Of a stretch of 64,000 bases of DNA, positions 34,021 through 42,794 are shown in pieces. Numbering within the stretch: position 1 is the first letter of the stretch; every line of letters starts with the position of its first letter. Location of the stretch: assembly GCA_945952585.1 (NCBI GenBank), contig CAMFII010000001.1, forward strand, positions 248,001 through 312,000. The letters run 5' to 3'. Under the pieces are notes generated by a model, which was not told the origin of the DNA, did not search any database, and saw only the letters and a list, made by a program, of their open reading frames with translations. This DNA comes from an uncultured Rhodobacter sp. Lineage in GTDB: Bacteria; Pseudomonadota; Alphaproteobacteria; Rhodobacterales; Rhodobacteraceae. Position numbers and translations under genes: made by a program.

Positions 34021-34713
34021 TCATGTGTCGGATACAAGATGGGCGAAGCTCGCTTCCTGAGCGAACAGAACCGCTTGCATCCGGGTCTGCACCCCCAGCT
34101 TGCGCATGATTGCCGTAACATGCGCCTTGACCGTCGTCTCGGCAATCGAAAGCTCGTAGGCGATCTGCTTGTTCATCAGCCCCGTGCCGATCAATTCAAG
34201 AATCTTCGCCTGCTGGCGTGTCAGCAGGGCAAGCCGGCGCACTGCCTCGTCGGACGCCGCCTGTGCGGCTGGGTCGAGGGCGTCGCCGGAGATATGCAGT
34301 TCTCCCGCGGCGATGGCCGTGAACGCCCGCGCAAATTCCTCGCGCTCTGCGTGTTTCGGAACGAAAGCGTTGACGCCTGCCTGAACCGCAGCGCGCACGA
34401 CACGCATCTCGTCCAGCGACGACACGATCACGATCGGGATGTCGGGCGCCGCCTGGCGGATCCGCACCACACCGTCGAGCCCGTTCACATCCGGCAGGTT
34501 CAGGTCAAGCACGATCACGTCCGGCTTGCCAGGTTGGGCCAGCCGCTCGAGCGCGGCCTTCAACGAGCCCACCGACTTCACCTCGGCGATCCCGACGGGA
34601 CCGGTGAGTGTCATGGCCAGAGCGTCACAGAACAGCGGATGGTCATCCACGATCAGCGCCGAACGCAGCGGCCTGGTTTCAGGGACGGTCGGCTGGGTGG
34701 GGACAGGTGCCAT
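34021..34713 (-). CDS. NarL/LuxR-type response regulator
   Basis: 230 residues. Receiver domain: acidic pair in ALIVDDHPLF (D23, D24), phospho-acceptor D70 in VIVLDLNLPD, the Ser of VIVSSLD and the Lys of FVPKHAE. The C-terminal LuxR helix-turn-helix runs from LTRQQAKILELIGTGLMNKQ through IAYELSIAETTVKAHVTAIM. ErdR/AgmR-type regulators of this kind control PQQ-ethanol oxidation in Pseudomonas. First gene of the operon with FIST and the ErcS-like kinase. ATG at 34713 preferred (GGGGAA upstream); an ATG at 34749 would add 12 residues. It is the best candidate to bind the 7-2-7 heptamer sites found across the island. Confidence 0.88.
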   Translation of the reverse strand: MAPVPTQPTVPETRPLRSALIVDDHPLFCDALAMTLTGPVGIAEVKSVGSLKAALERLAQPGKPDVIVLDLNLPDVNGLDGVVRIRQAAPDIPIVIVSSLDEMRVVRAAVQAGVNAFVPKHAEREEFARAFTAIAAGELHISGDALDPAAQAASDEAVRRLALLTRQQAKILELIGTGLMNKQIAYELSIAETTVKAHVTAIMRKLGVQTRMQAVLFAQEASFAHLVSDT

Positions 34714-34779
34714 ACGGGTTCCCCGGAATTGATGGCGATAGCTTATCATCTTGCGCCCCTGTGTTGACAGGATCCAAGA

Positions 34780-34815
34780 GAAAGAAGGTTGGGCCGGGCG
34801 TCTCCACCCGGCCCA
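34780..34815 (-). terminator. Intrinsic terminator of the PQQ alcohol dehydrogenase gene
   Basis: Reading the minus strand, TGGGCCGGG (34815-34807) pairs perfectly with CCCGGCCCA (34798-34790) around an 8-nt loop, followed by the pyrimidine-rich run ACCTTCTTTCTCTT. It stands 14 nt behind the stop of the dehydrogenase gene. Confidence 0.75.
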
Positions 34816-34828
34816 GAGCGATGTCAGA

Positions 34829-36592
34829 TCAGTTCGAGGCGAGCTGCTTTGGCAGCTTGAAGGTCCACACCATCGCGCCTTGGTTCAGGTAGTTGACCTT
34901 CTTGGCCACCTCGCCGCCCCAGAGCGGAACCGCGCCGCCCCAGCCGGAGATGACCGAGACATACTGCTCGCCGTCCATTTCCCAGGTCACCGGCTGGCCG
35001 ACGACACCCGAACCCGTCTGGAAGCTCCAGAGCTTTTCGCCGGTCTCGTCATTCAGGGCGAGGAAGTCGCCTTCAGGGGTGCCGAAGAACACCAGGCCGC
35101 CCGCCGTCGTCATCACGCCACCCCAGAGCGGCGCCTCGTTGCGGTATTCCCACTTGATCTCGCCAGTATTGGGGTCGATCGCCTTCAGGCTGCCGATATA
35201 GTCGTCGAACAGCGGCTTGATGGTGAAGCCGGCACCAAGATAGGCGGCGCCCTTCTTGTAGCTGATCGGCTCGTTCCAGATGTCCATGCCCCATTCGTTA
35301 GACGGGACGTAGAACATGCCGGTCTTCTGGCTGTAGGCCATCGGCATCCAGTTCTTGCCGCCCAGGAAGGACGGGACGGAGAAGACCTGCTTGCCCTTCT
35401 CGCCTTCAGTCGCGGCCGAGGGATCGCCGGGGCGGTTGTCCTCGTTGTAGATCGGACGGCCGTTCTCATCGATGCCCTTGGCCCAGGTGATGTTCTTCAC
35501 GAAGGGATAGGCGGCGACGAATTTGCCGTCGTCGCGGTTCAGGATGTAGAAGAAGCCGTTGCGGTCGGCCGTGGCGAAGCGCTTGTTGCCGTCCTTGTCG
35601 ACAAATCCCACGACCTCGTTCACGCCGTCGAAGTCCCAGCCTTCGCGTGGGGTGGACTGGAAGTGCCACTTGATCTCGCCCGTGGCCGGATCAATGCCCA
35701 GACGGCTGGCAGCATAAAGGTTGTCGCCCTTGTTGCCTTCCGTCGGGGTGCCGGCGTTGCGCAGGTGGCTGTTCCACGGCGCGGGGTTGCCGGCGCCAAA
35801 GACCAGCGTGTTGGTATCGGCGTCGTAGCTGCCGCCAAGCCAGGTCGCGCCGCCGCCGGTCTTCCACATGTCGCCCGGCCAGGTGGCGTTGAGCGTGCCG
35901 GTCATGGTGCTTTCCTTGCCGTGGAGGGTGCCCATGTGGCCTTCGATCACCGGGCGGGTCCAGACGGTCTCGCCGGTCTCGGCGTCGAATGCCGTCACCT
36001 GGCCGACGATGCCAAACTCGCCGCCCGAGTTGCCGACGATGACCATGCCGTTCACGATCAGCGGCGCAGCAGTATAGGAGTAGCCTTCCTTGTAGTCGGC
36101 GATCTTCTTGTTCCAGACGACGTCGCCAGTCTTGCGGTTGAGCGCGACCAGACGCGCGTCGAGCGTGCCGAAATAGATGTTGTCGCCATAGATCGCCGCA
36201 CCGCGGTTGATCACGTCGCAGCAGGGCAGGATGCCTTCCGGCAAGCGGGCGTCATACTGCCAGAGCTCCTTGCCCGTCTTCAGGTCGATGGCGAAGAGGC
36301 GGCTGTAGCTGCCAGTGATGTACATCACGCCGTCATAGATGATCGGCTGGCTTTCCTGGCCGCGCTGCTTTTCGCCGCCAAGGCTGAAGGCCCAGGCCGG
36401 CATCAGGTTCTTGACGTTCGTGGTGTTCAGGGTGGTCAATGGCGAGAACCGCTGCAACCCACGACCCATGCCGTTGGTCAGCACGTCACCCGTGCTTTCG
36501 GCATCCTTGGCCAGATCCGCTTCCGTCACCTGAGCCTGAACGCTGCCGGCGCAGGCAAGAACCGCCAACGCGGCGAATGCAAGCTTTCTCAT
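34829..36592 (-). CDS. exaF: PQQ-dependent alcohol dehydrogenase, lanthanide type (ExaF/PedH-like)
   Basis: 587 residues. Signal peptide [20 protein letters not shown], then an eight-bladed quinoprotein propeller with tryptophan-docking motifs such as [16 protein letters not shown]. The adjacent-cysteine disulfide ring is C124-C125 in [12 protein letters not shown]. Metal/PQQ residues by alignment to MxaF/XoxF: E192 (SGGEFG), N269 (GAGNPAPW), catalytic D320 and an extra D322 in [10 protein letters not shown]322 is the residue that marks lanthanide-dependent enzymes (XoxF, ExaF, PedH); calcium enzymes have Ala or Ser there. It oxidises ethanol or related alcohols in the periplasm, with electrons to cytochrome c. 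An operator lies ~80 bp upstream and a terminator follows. Confidence 0.92.
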   Translation of the reverse strand: MRKLAFAALAVLACAGSVQAQVTEADLAKDAESTGDVLTNGMGRGLQRFSPLTTLNTTNVKNLMPAWAFSLGGEKQRGQESQPIIYDGVMYITGSYSRLFAIDLKTGKELWQYDARLPEGILPCCDVINRGAAIYGDNIYFGTLDARLVALNRKTGDVVWNKKIADYKEGYSYTAAPLIVNGMVIVGNSGGEFGIVGQVTAFDAETGETVWTRPVIEGHMGTLHGKESTMTGTLNATWPGDMWKTGGGATWLGGSYDADTNTLVFGAGNPAPWNSHLRNAGTPTEGNKGDNLYAASRLGIDPATGEIKWHFQSTPREGWDFDGVNEVVGFVDKDGNKRFATADRNGFFYILNRDDGKFVAAYPFVKNITWAKGIDENGRPIYNEDNRPGDPSAATEGEKGKQVFSVPSFLGGKNWMPMAYSQKTGMFYVPSNEWGMDIWNEPISYKKGAAYLGAGFTIKPLFDDYIGSLKAIDPNTGEIKWEYRNEAPLWGGVMTTAGGLVFFGTPEGDFLALNDETGEKLWSFQTGSGVVGQPVTWEMDGEQYVSVISGWGGAVPLWGGEVAKKVNYLNQGAMVWTFKLPKQLASN

Positions 36593-36672
36593 CGCTGTCC
36601 TCCCTCGTATCCGGCCCTACGATCGGCGCGGATTTCCTGTGCCATACTCCGACAGGATGGGGCGCGACTGAA

Positions 36673-36688
36673 TTCGACCTTGGTCTAA
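36673..36688 (-). promoter_or_regulatory. 7-2-7 operator upstream of exaF
   Basis: Read on the minus strand TTAGACC-AA-GGTCGAA, which matches the 16-mer at 27823 and 41075 at 14 of 16 positions and lies 81-96 bp before the dehydrogenase start. The rest of the 116-nt gap shows no clear -35/-10 pair, as expected for an activated promoter. Confidence 0.65.
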
Positions 36689-36708
36689 CGGTCGGGACAG
36701 CGTCGGGA

Positions 36709-37266
36709 TCAGTAAAGCGGCTGATACTTGTGGTTGTCGGCGTCGGGCGTTACCTCGTCGAGGTCATAGCCGGCCGCCTGCAACCGGCGCGCCACGGGCA
36801 GGCCGTCCTCGGCCGCCTCGTCGACATAGCTCCGGCCCAGGGCCTCGTCCGCGGCGACACCGCGCCCGCGCATCAGGTCGAGACCATAGTTGAACTTGCC
36901 GACCGGATCGCCGGCATCGGCTGCCTTGCGGTCCCATTCCGCGGCCGCGTCAGGGTCCTCTGGCGCGCCAAGGCCGTTGTCGTCCATCTGCGACATCCAG
37001 GTCATGGCGCCGGTCCACCCATCCGCCGCGCAGGCCTCGAACAGTTGCCGGGCCATGACATGCCGTCCGGACTTGGTGATGAAATAGCCCGTCGAACAGA
37101 TTGTCATGTTGGTGTGACCCTCGGCCACGTCCTTCATCACGCGATTGAGGCTCAGCTCCTCGGGGTTGAGCGTGCCGTTCTCATCGTCGACCGACTCCGG
37201 CACGGTTTCAGCCACCGCCGCGAGCGGGGCCAGGGCAAGCAAAAGGGCGGCGGCTGCAAGGCGCAT
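36709..37266 (-). CDS. Secreted Sel1-like repeat protein
   Basis: 185 residues. Signal peptide from MRLAAAALLLALAPLAAVA, then two or three Sel1-like (SLR/TPR-type) repeats, seen in DGWTGAMTWMSQMDDNGLG, AAEWDRKAADAGDPVGKFNY and RSYVDEAAEDGLPVARRLQ. Such short Sel1 proteins are often found beside PQQ alcohol dehydrogenase genes in alphaproteobacteria; they are protein-protein interaction scaffolds of unknown role. Two Cys (C57 and C79) could form a periplasmic disulfide. A weak operator-like sequence, TGCGACAAAGGTAGCA (37290-37305, 12 of 16 matches), lies just in front. Confidence 0.75.
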   Translation of the reverse strand: MRLAAAALLLALAPLAAVAETVPESVDDENGTLNPEELSLNRVMKDVAEGHTNMTICSTGYFITKSGRHVMARQLFEACAADGWTGAMTWMSQMDDNGLGAPEDPDAAAEWDRKAADAGDPVGKFNYGLDLMRGRGVAADEALGRSYVDEAAEDGLPVARRLQAAGYDLDEVTPDADNHKYQPLY

Positions 37267-37351
37267 GGAGCTCTCCTGTCACTATTCATTGCGACAAAGG
37301 TAGCAGAACCGGACAGGGCGCGCTCCGGTCTCATGGTCGTAGATCGGAGCG

Positions 37352-38140
37352 TCAGGCCTTGCGCGAGGCCAGCCCCCGCGCCGGGTCATAGCCCCAGACC
37401 GCCAGCGCCCCGAACACCAGCATCGCCCCGGCCGTCACTGCAAGCGCCAGCAGGTTCCCCTTCCCGTAGAGCGCGAAGCGGATCAATTCGACGGCGTGGG
37501 TGAAGGGGTTCGCCTGGCAGAGGTCGCGCAGGCGTGGCGAGGCTTCCGCCATCTTCCACAGCGGATACAGAGCCGAGGACAGGAAGAACATCGGAAAGAT
37601 GACGAAGTTCATCACCCCTGCGAAATTCTCGAGCTGGCGGATCATCGAGGAAAGGAACAGACCAAGCGCCGCCAGCATCATCGCCGCCAGCAGGATCGCC
37701 GGCAGCGCCGCAACATAGCCCAGGGGCGGAAAGCGGATGCCATAGAGAGCTGCGACGACAAGGAAGGCATAGGCCTGCAGCACCGAAATCAGGGCCGCCG
37801 CCACCAACCGGCAGAAGAGCAGCCACCAGCGCGGCAGAGGCGCGGTCAGCAGGAGCCGCATCGACCCCATCTCGCGGTCATAAACGAGGCTCAGCGAGGA
37901 TTGCATCCCATTGAACAGAAGGATCATTCCGACCAGTCCGGGCACGATATAGATCTCGTAGGTGATATAGGTCTGGTAGGGTGGCGTGATCGACAGGCCG
38001 AGTGCGGCGCGAAACCCGGCTGCAAAGACGAACAGCCAGACAAGCGGCCGGACCAGCGCCGACACGAGCCGCCCTTTCTGTCCGAGGAAGCGCAAGGCCT
38101 CGCGCATCAGGATCGCCTTCAGGGCAAGGAGCCAGCTCAT
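37352..38140 (-). CDS. ABC-2 permease, PQQ-dependent alcohol catabolism set
   Basis: 262 residues, six membrane segments, ABC-2 fold with the loop LVYDREMGSMRLLLTAPLPR and the C-terminal VELIRFALYGKGN. This is the permease of the ABC set repeatedly found with PQQ-dependent alcohol dehydrogenases; in Pseudomonas putida the corresponding genes are, as far as I recall, part of pedA1A2BC, linked to lanthanide-dependent growth. It overlaps the ATPase gene by ATGA and is the last gene of a four-gene operon starting at 41024. Confidence 0.85.
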   Translation of the reverse strand: MSWLLALKAILMREALRFLGQKGRLVSALVRPLVWLFVFAAGFRAALGLSITPPYQTYITYEIYIVPGLVGMILLFNGMQSSLSLVYDREMGSMRLLLTAPLPRWWLLFCRLVAAALISVLQAYAFLVVAALYGIRFPPLGYVAALPAILLAAMMLAALGLFLSSMIRQLENFAGVMNFVIFPMFFLSSALYPLWKMAEASPRLRDLCQANPFTHAVELIRFALYGKGNLLALAVTAGAMLVFGALAVWGYDPARGLASRKA

Positions 38141-38850
38141 GCGGTTGCTCCGGTCATGCGCAGGAAGGCCGCCGTAAGGTCGCCGCCGCCGATCTCGCCC
38201 GCCGCCCCATCGGCAAGCACCCTGCCCCGATGCAGAACAACCAGCCGGTCCTCGGCGCGCACCTCGTCCACAAGATGAGTGGCCCAGAGCACGGTCAGCC
38301 CCTGCCCCGCCAGATCATGGGCATGCGCGGTGATCGCCGCCCGCGAGGCGGCATCAAGCCCGACTGTCGGCTCGTCGAGGAGCAGGACGGAAGGGCGGTG
38401 GATCAGGGCGCGGGCGATCTCCATCCTTCGGCGGTGGCCTCCGTTCAGGGCACCGGCCTTTTCAGCCGCCCGTTCGGCCATGCCAAGCCGATCCAGCGCT
38501 TCGGCCGTCCGACGTTCTGCCTCGCGCCCCGAAATCCCGTGCAGCGCGGCGAAGTAGAGCAAGTTGCGACGCACGGTCAGGTCAAGGTCCAACGTCGAGG
38601 ACTGGAACACAACGCCCAGCCGGGAAAGGGCCGCAAGGGGCGCGCGCGACAGATCGTGACCGGCGATTTCGATGCGGCCGGTGCGAGCGACGAAAAGCCG
38701 TGTCAGCAGGGCGAAGAGCGTGGATTTGCCTGCGCCATTCGGGCCGAGAAGCGCGCAAAAGCGGCCGGGCTCGACCGTGAAGGTGACATCCTCCAGCGCC
38801 CGCTTGCTGCGGAAATCATAGGTGATGCGTTCTACCGCCAGCCCGGCCAT
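38137..38850 (-). CDS. ABC transporter ATP-binding protein, PQQ-dependent alcohol catabolism set
   Basis: 237 residues. Walker A GPNGAGKSTLFALL, GVVFQSSTLDLDLTV Q-loop, a signature replaced by LNGGHRRRMEIARALI (canonical LSGG changed to LNGG), Walker B VLLLDEPTVGLDAASR, and switch ATHLVDEV. Pairs with the ABC-2 permease encoded next with ATGA overlap. Belongs to the transporter set associated with PQQ alcohol dehydrogenases. Confidence 0.88.
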   Translation of the reverse strand: MAGLAVERITYDFRSKRALEDVTFTVEPGRFCALLGPNGAGKSTLFALLTRLFVARTGRIEIAGHDLSRAPLAALSRLGVVFQSSTLDLDLTVRRNLLYFAALHGISGREAERRTAEALDRLGMAERAAEKAGALNGGHRRRMEIARALIHRPSVLLLDEPTVGLDAASRAAITAHAHDLAGQGLTVLWATHLVDEVRAEDRLVVLHRGRVLADGAAGEIGGGDLTAAFLRMTGATA

Positions 38851-38878
38851 GTCTGCCTCTACCTGTCCTTTTCAAGCC

Positions 38879-39838
38879 TCATGGGCGCGTCGCGGCACCC
38901 CAGGGGAAGCGGCCGACCTTGATCGACTTCACTGGCTGGCGAGAGGCGACGTCGATCACCGTCACGTCGCCCGAAACGCCATTGGTGGTGAACAACTGGC
39001 TGCCGTCCGGCGAGAAAGTCATGTGCCAGACGCGACGGCCAACGAGGATATAGTCCTCGACCTCGTAGGTCTCCGCATTCACCACGGCAATGTGGTTGGC
39101 GGGGCCCAGGGCGACGAATGCGGTCTTGCCATCGGGCGTGAACTGGATTCCGACGGCCTGGATCAGGTCGTCGTTCACCCCGGGGATGGCGAAGCGGATC
39201 TTGTGAGTCTCGGCCTGCGTGGCGACATCGAAGACCGTCACCGTTCCGCCGATTTCAGAGCTGACCCAAAGCTCGGCTCCGCCCTTGGTGAACTCGGCGT
39301 AGCGGGGGCGGGCATCGACAAGGGTGTTGGCAAAGATCGTGTTGGTCGCCGTGTCGATCCAATGCGCCATGTTGGTCGTCTCGGAGGTGGTGATGACGAT
39401 CTTGCCATCGGGCGAGACGGCCATCCCCTCGGGTTCGATCCCGACATCGATCTGGCCGACGACCTTGCGGCTTTCCACGTCGACCACGGTCGTCACCGCG
39501 TCATTCTCGTTGGCGATCCAGAGATGGCGGTCGTCGGGGGCGAGCACGAACTGCTCGGGATCCTCGCCCGACGGAAGATCATGCAGGATCTCGCCGGTCG
39601 CAGGGTCCATTACCTGAACCGTGTCGCTGTCGGAGGCGCAGATATAGGCGCGGCTGTGGTCCGAGCTGAATGTGATGCCGCGCGGGCGCTCGCCGGTCGG
39701 AATCGTGCGGACGACTTCGAGCGTGTCGACGTCAATGACCGAGATGGAGTCGTCCTTCTCGTTCGTGACCCAGATTTCGCCGGCCGCAACGGGAAGCGGC
39801 AGCGCGACAAGCAGCAGGGCGGTCAGTATCCGGTTCAC
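38879..39838 (-). CDS. YVTN beta-propeller protein, PQQ-dependent catabolism-associated
   Basis: 319 residues. Signal peptide beginning with a GTG-coded Met (MNRILTALLLVALPLPVAAG), then seven repeats of a YVTN-type propeller: EIWVTNEKDDSISVIDVDTL, ERPRGITFSSDHSRAYICAS, EQFVLAPDDRHLWIANEND and so on. GTG at 39838 is preceded by GGAGGATGA, which includes the stop of the upstream gene. Proteins of this family occur only near PQQ alcohol dehydrogenases and were given a TIGRFAM of their own; the role is unknown, perhaps periplasmic ligand handling together with the binding protein and ABC pair. Confidence 0.88.
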   Translation of the reverse strand: MNRILTALLLVALPLPVAAGEIWVTNEKDDSISVIDVDTLEVVRTIPTGERPRGITFSSDHSRAYICASDSDTVQVMDPATGEILHDLPSGEDPEQFVLAPDDRHLWIANENDAVTTVVDVESRKVVGQIDVGIEPEGMAVSPDGKIVITTSETTNMAHWIDTATNTIFANTLVDARPRYAEFTKGGAELWVSSEIGGTVTVFDVATQAETHKIRFAIPGVNDDLIQAVGIQFTPDGKTAFVALGPANHIAVVNAETYEVEDYILVGRRVWHMTFSPDGSQLFTTNGVSGDVTVIDVASRQPVKSIKVGRFPWGAATRP

Positions 39839-39839
39839 G

Positions 39840-41024
39840 TCATCCTCCAAAGGCGGTGCAGGCGCTTTCCGGCTGATCAAGGCCGAGGCTGTCGAGTTCG
39901 TTGACCTGATGCAGGAAGCCGTCGAGCGGGGCGAGTTCCACCAGCGCGCGCGCATTCACGACCGCGATGGGCTGCCGCAACTGGCCGTTCCAGCCCCGAT
40001 AGCTCAGGCTGCGCCCCTTGAATCCGTCCAGCGTGAAGGCATCCGACAGGATATAGCTGCGCAGGACCTGCGGGTCGGCGGAACTGGTGCGCGTCACAGC
40101 TTCGCCAACGGTGCGAAGCGCGGCCCAGGCCGCGTAGTCCCGCGATTGCATGTCGCGACCGGCCGCCTTTTCGAACCGGTTCTGCAACTGGACCGCGCCC
40201 CATTGTTCCAGCACCGGCGCCCAGCCCTCGGGCCGCAGCCCGTCCGATCCGGCGACGGGACGCGGAAGCCAGGTATTGTCCTGGACATAGCGGGCGAAAT
40301 CGTCGGTCGCGTCGGCGATCAGTAGGATGTCGTAGTCGGGGAAATCCTGCGTGAAGAGCGGAATCTCCTGCCCCGTCGCGCGGCGCAGGTCGGTGTCGAA
40401 GGTCCAGTCCTTTTCCGCCAGGATCTCGACCCCGTATTTTGCGGCCGACGCCTTCAGCGTGTCCGCCAGCGCGCGGTCGTCCGGTCGGGGCCCGACGATC
40501 AGCACGGTTCGTGTCCACCGCCTGTCCAGCAGGACCTGCATCAGCGCGTCGGTGCGCATCGCATCCTCAGGAATGGAATGGAGCAGGTTCCCCCTGCAGT
40601 CCGCATCCCGCAGGCGCCGGTCACCCGAGGAGACATTGAATAGAAGCGCATCCTGCGCTTCCGGCAGATCGGCGACCTTGAGGATATCCTCCGTCGGGGC
40701 ATCGACGAACAGGATCGGCGACTTTGCCAGGGCGTCCTTCGCTGCCGCGACAAGGTCATCCCCCGGCGCGACCGACTTGATGTCCAGGCTGTAGGTCTGC
40801 CCCATGAATCGACCGGTCGTCATCGTGTCGGCCAGCGCCAGTTCAGCGCCCGCAATGCCGCGATCTTCCGGGATCGGGTCAAGGTTCGACAGCACCGGCG
40901 GCGCCGCGACCTCTTGCCGGAGATAGACCATCGGAATCGACAGGTCGGCCAGCGCGGGACCGCCACCAAGAAGCGCGGCCGCAAGTGCCAACAGCCCCCC
41001 CGCCCGTGCAAAGCTGGTTTCCAT
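39840..41024 (-). CDS. Periplasmic substrate-binding protein, PQQ-dependent catabolism ABC set
   Basis: 394 residues. Signal peptide METSFARAGGLLALAAALLG with GGPALA following, then a type I periplasmic-binding fold related to branched-chain amino-acid binding proteins: SIPMVYLRQE, GAELALADTMTTGRFMGQTY, SPILFVDAPTEDILKVADLP, and ILLIADATDDFARYVQDNTW. ATG at 41024 has GGGAGGAGAC before it. First gene of the operon with the propeller, ATPase and permease. By family this is the PQQ-catabolism ABC binding protein (PedA-type). The ligand is not settled; a lanthanide complex is one possibility. Confidence 0.87.
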   Translation of the reverse strand: METSFARAGGLLALAAALLGGGPALADLSIPMVYLRQEVAAPPVLSNLDPIPEDRGIAGAELALADTMTTGRFMGQTYSLDIKSVAPGDDLVAAAKDALAKSPILFVDAPTEDILKVADLPEAQDALLFNVSSGDRRLRDADCRGNLLHSIPEDAMRTDALMQVLLDRRWTRTVLIVGPRPDDRALADTLKASAAKYGVEILAEKDWTFDTDLRRATGQEIPLFTQDFPDYDILLIADATDDFARYVQDNTWLPRPVAGSDGLRPEGWAPVLEQWGAVQLQNRFEKAAGRDMQSRDYAAWAALRTVGEAVTRTSSADPQVLRSYILSDAFTLDGFKGRSLSYRGWNGQLRQPIAVVNARALVELAPLDGFLHQVNELDSLGLDQPESACTAFGG

Positions 41025-41074
41025 GACGGTCTCCTCCCGAAGGGAGCCTAGGTGTGCCGTCCGCACTCACGAAA

Positions 41075-41114
41075 TACGACCAAGGTCGAAGCGGGGATTG
41101 CGACCTAGGTCGAA
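41075..41114. promoter_or_regulatory. Tandem 7-2-7 operators in divergent region
   Basis: Site 1 at 41075-41090 is TACGACC-AA-GGTCGAA, identical to the site at 27823. Site 2 at 41099-41114 is TGCGACC-TA-GGTCGAA, 14 of 16 matches. Centres are 24 bp apart. They lie between the divergent starts of the binding-protein operon (41024) and the PedF-like cytochrome gene (41171) and could serve both. Confidence 0.75.
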
Positions 41115-41170
41115 TTCCGCGCTGCGGCACCGGCACCTATCTTCCGCCGAACACATGCAAGGGAGTTACC

Positions 41171-41857
41171 ATGTCCAAGATCTTTCTGCGGGGCGCGCTT
41201 GCCGCCGTCGCCCTTCTGGGTGTGGCCCAAATGGCAGCCGGACACGGCGATGTCACCCCCCAGCCGGTCAACACCGATGCCTTGCCCGACGTGGGCGAAG
41301 AATGGCTGACCGAGAACCCCTACCGGGAAGAAAAGGCCGGCTACGAGACCTGGCTGACGGCCGTGCAGATCGGATCCTCCGGCTTCAACCAGAACTGCGC
41401 CCGCTGCCACGGCCTTGGCGCGGTCTCTGGCGGTCTTGCCCCCGACCTGCGCTTCCTCGAGGCGTCTGAATACGGTGACGAATGGTTCGTCGAGCGGTTC
41501 CAGCATGGCTACACCCAGGACGGCACGACCAAGATGCCGGCCTTCGGCGAGGTTCTGGGCCAGAAGGCCGGCTGGGCGATCCGCACCTATATCGAGACCC
41601 GCCCCGAAGATGGAGCGCTGGACGCGCATTCGGAGCGGCTGCATGCGATCCGCGATGAGCTGGCCTCGGGCAGCGTCCAGGATCCGGCGGCGCTGAAATC
41701 CGAACTGGAAGGCATTTCGAAAGAGGTCAAGACGGCCTCGGGCGCGCCGGTCTCCGACAGCGTCGCATTCGAGGCGTCGCTCATCCTGACGGACAAGCCG
41801 GAAACCTGGAAAGAAGCGGCGGACATCCTGACGGTGGGCCTGTCGGCCTCGCACTGA
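41171..41857 (+). CDS. pedF: Cytochrome c-550, PedF type
   Basis: 228 residues. Signal peptide MSKIFLRGALAAVALLGVAQ with MAAGHG following; a single haem-binding motif CARCH (C76-C79-H80) and a Met ligand in TKMPAF. This is the PedF-type cytochrome c-550 family that takes electrons from PQQ alcohol dehydrogenases of the ExaF/PedE/PedH kind in the periplasm. ATG at 41171 is preceded by AAGGGAG. It lies 1 nt before the PedG-like gene and downstream of the tandem operators. Confidence 0.88.
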   Translation: MSKIFLRGALAAVALLGVAQMAAGHGDVTPQPVNTDALPDVGEEWLTENPYREEKAGYETWLTAVQIGSSGFNQNCARCHGLGAVSGGLAPDLRFLEASEYGDEWFVERFQHGYTQDGTTKMPAFGEVLGQKAGWAIRTYIETRPEDGALDAHSERLHAIRDELASGSVQDPAALKSELEGISKEVKTASGAPVSDSVAFEASLILTDKPETWKEAADILTVGLSASH

Positions 41858-41858
41858 G

Positions 41859-42755
41859 ATGAACCGCCGCCTGCTTCTGGCAGTTCTTCTGGGCGCCACC
41901 TTGCCGGGTGGCGCCTTCGCCCGTTGCGAGGGCTACGTTCCGCAGGCCAAGCCCCAGAACACCTTCGCACAGGATGTCGGGCGCGACTTCGATCGCATCA
42001 TCGACGAAGGCTGGATCGAATTCGCGGTCTACGACGACTTCTTTCCCTGGTCCTACGAAGAGGGCGGCGAGGCCAAGGGCGTCGATGTGGACATCGGGCG
42101 CATCATCGCCGCCGATCTGGGCGTGACGCCGCGGTTCCGCATGGTCCAGGCCGGCGAGAACCTCGAAGCCGACCTGATGAACTATGTCTGGAAAGGCGCC
42201 GTCGTGAACGGTCATGTCAGCGACGTCATGCTGCATGTGCCCTATGACAGCGAGCTCGCCTGCCGCATCGAACAGGTCACCTTCACCGGCCAGTACATGA
42301 CCGAGACGGTCGCCATCGCCTACCGGCCCGCCGATTACCCCGAGAAGCCGCCGACGCCACCGTATTTCCGCTACGATCCCGTCGCGGTCGAGAACGACTC
42401 GATCTCCGATTTCTTCCTGACCAACCTTCTTGGCGCACAGGCCAAGATCAGCCGTTTTCCGTCGGCCCAGGCGGCCGTGGATGCCCTGGCTTCGGGAGAG
42501 ACCATGGCCGCCATGGCGCCGCGCGGAGAGTTGGAAGGCGGCCTGTCGCGGCATCCGGAAACCGAATTCGCGGTGACCGAGCCGCCGCTCCTCGGCTTTG
42601 CCCGCGGGAAATGGACACTCGGCGTCGGCGTCGGCCTGCAACACAAGGATCTGGGCTACGCGACCGACATGGCCATCGAAAAGGCCCTGGCCGACGGACG
42701 GATCGCCGCCGTGTTCAAGGAGCATGGTCTGACCTTCACGCCTCCGGCCCGCTAG
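41859..42755 (+). CDS. Quinoprotein dehydrogenase-associated periplasmic binding protein (PedG/XoxJ-like)
   Basis: 298 residues. Signal peptide (MNRRLLLAVLLGATLPGGAF), then a type II periplasmic-binding fold: IDEGWIEFAVYDDFFPWSYE, KGVDVDIGRIIAADLGVTP, VNGHVSDVMLHVPYD. This is the family of putative ABC binding proteins encoded next to PQQ dehydrogenases (MxaJ, XoxJ, PedG), thought to help maturation or activation of the dehydrogenase rather than transport. The gene starts directly after pedF (TGA-G-ATG), and pqqA follows ~110 nt later. Confidence 0.87.
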   Translation: MNRRLLLAVLLGATLPGGAFARCEGYVPQAKPQNTFAQDVGRDFDRIIDEGWIEFAVYDDFFPWSYEEGGEAKGVDVDIGRIIAADLGVTPRFRMVQAGENLEADLMNYVWKGAVVNGHVSDVMLHVPYDSELACRIEQVTFTGQYMTETVAIAYRPADYPEKPPTPPYFRYDPVAVENDSISDFFLTNLLGAQAKISRFPSAQAAVDALASGETMAAMAPRGELEGGLSRHPETEFAVTEPPLLGFARGKWTLGVGVGLQHKDLGYATDMAIEKALADGRIAAVFKEHGLTFTPPAR

Positions 42756-42794
42756 CTTCCGCGTCCGGGACGGTGTCGGCCCGTGCGCTGTCCA

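Noticed and set aside
37290-37305. Sixth 7-2-7 operator before the Sel1-like gene
   Set aside because: Only 12 of 16 matches with damage in both heptamers, and it lies close to the start codon; mentioned in the gene entry but not counted as a site.
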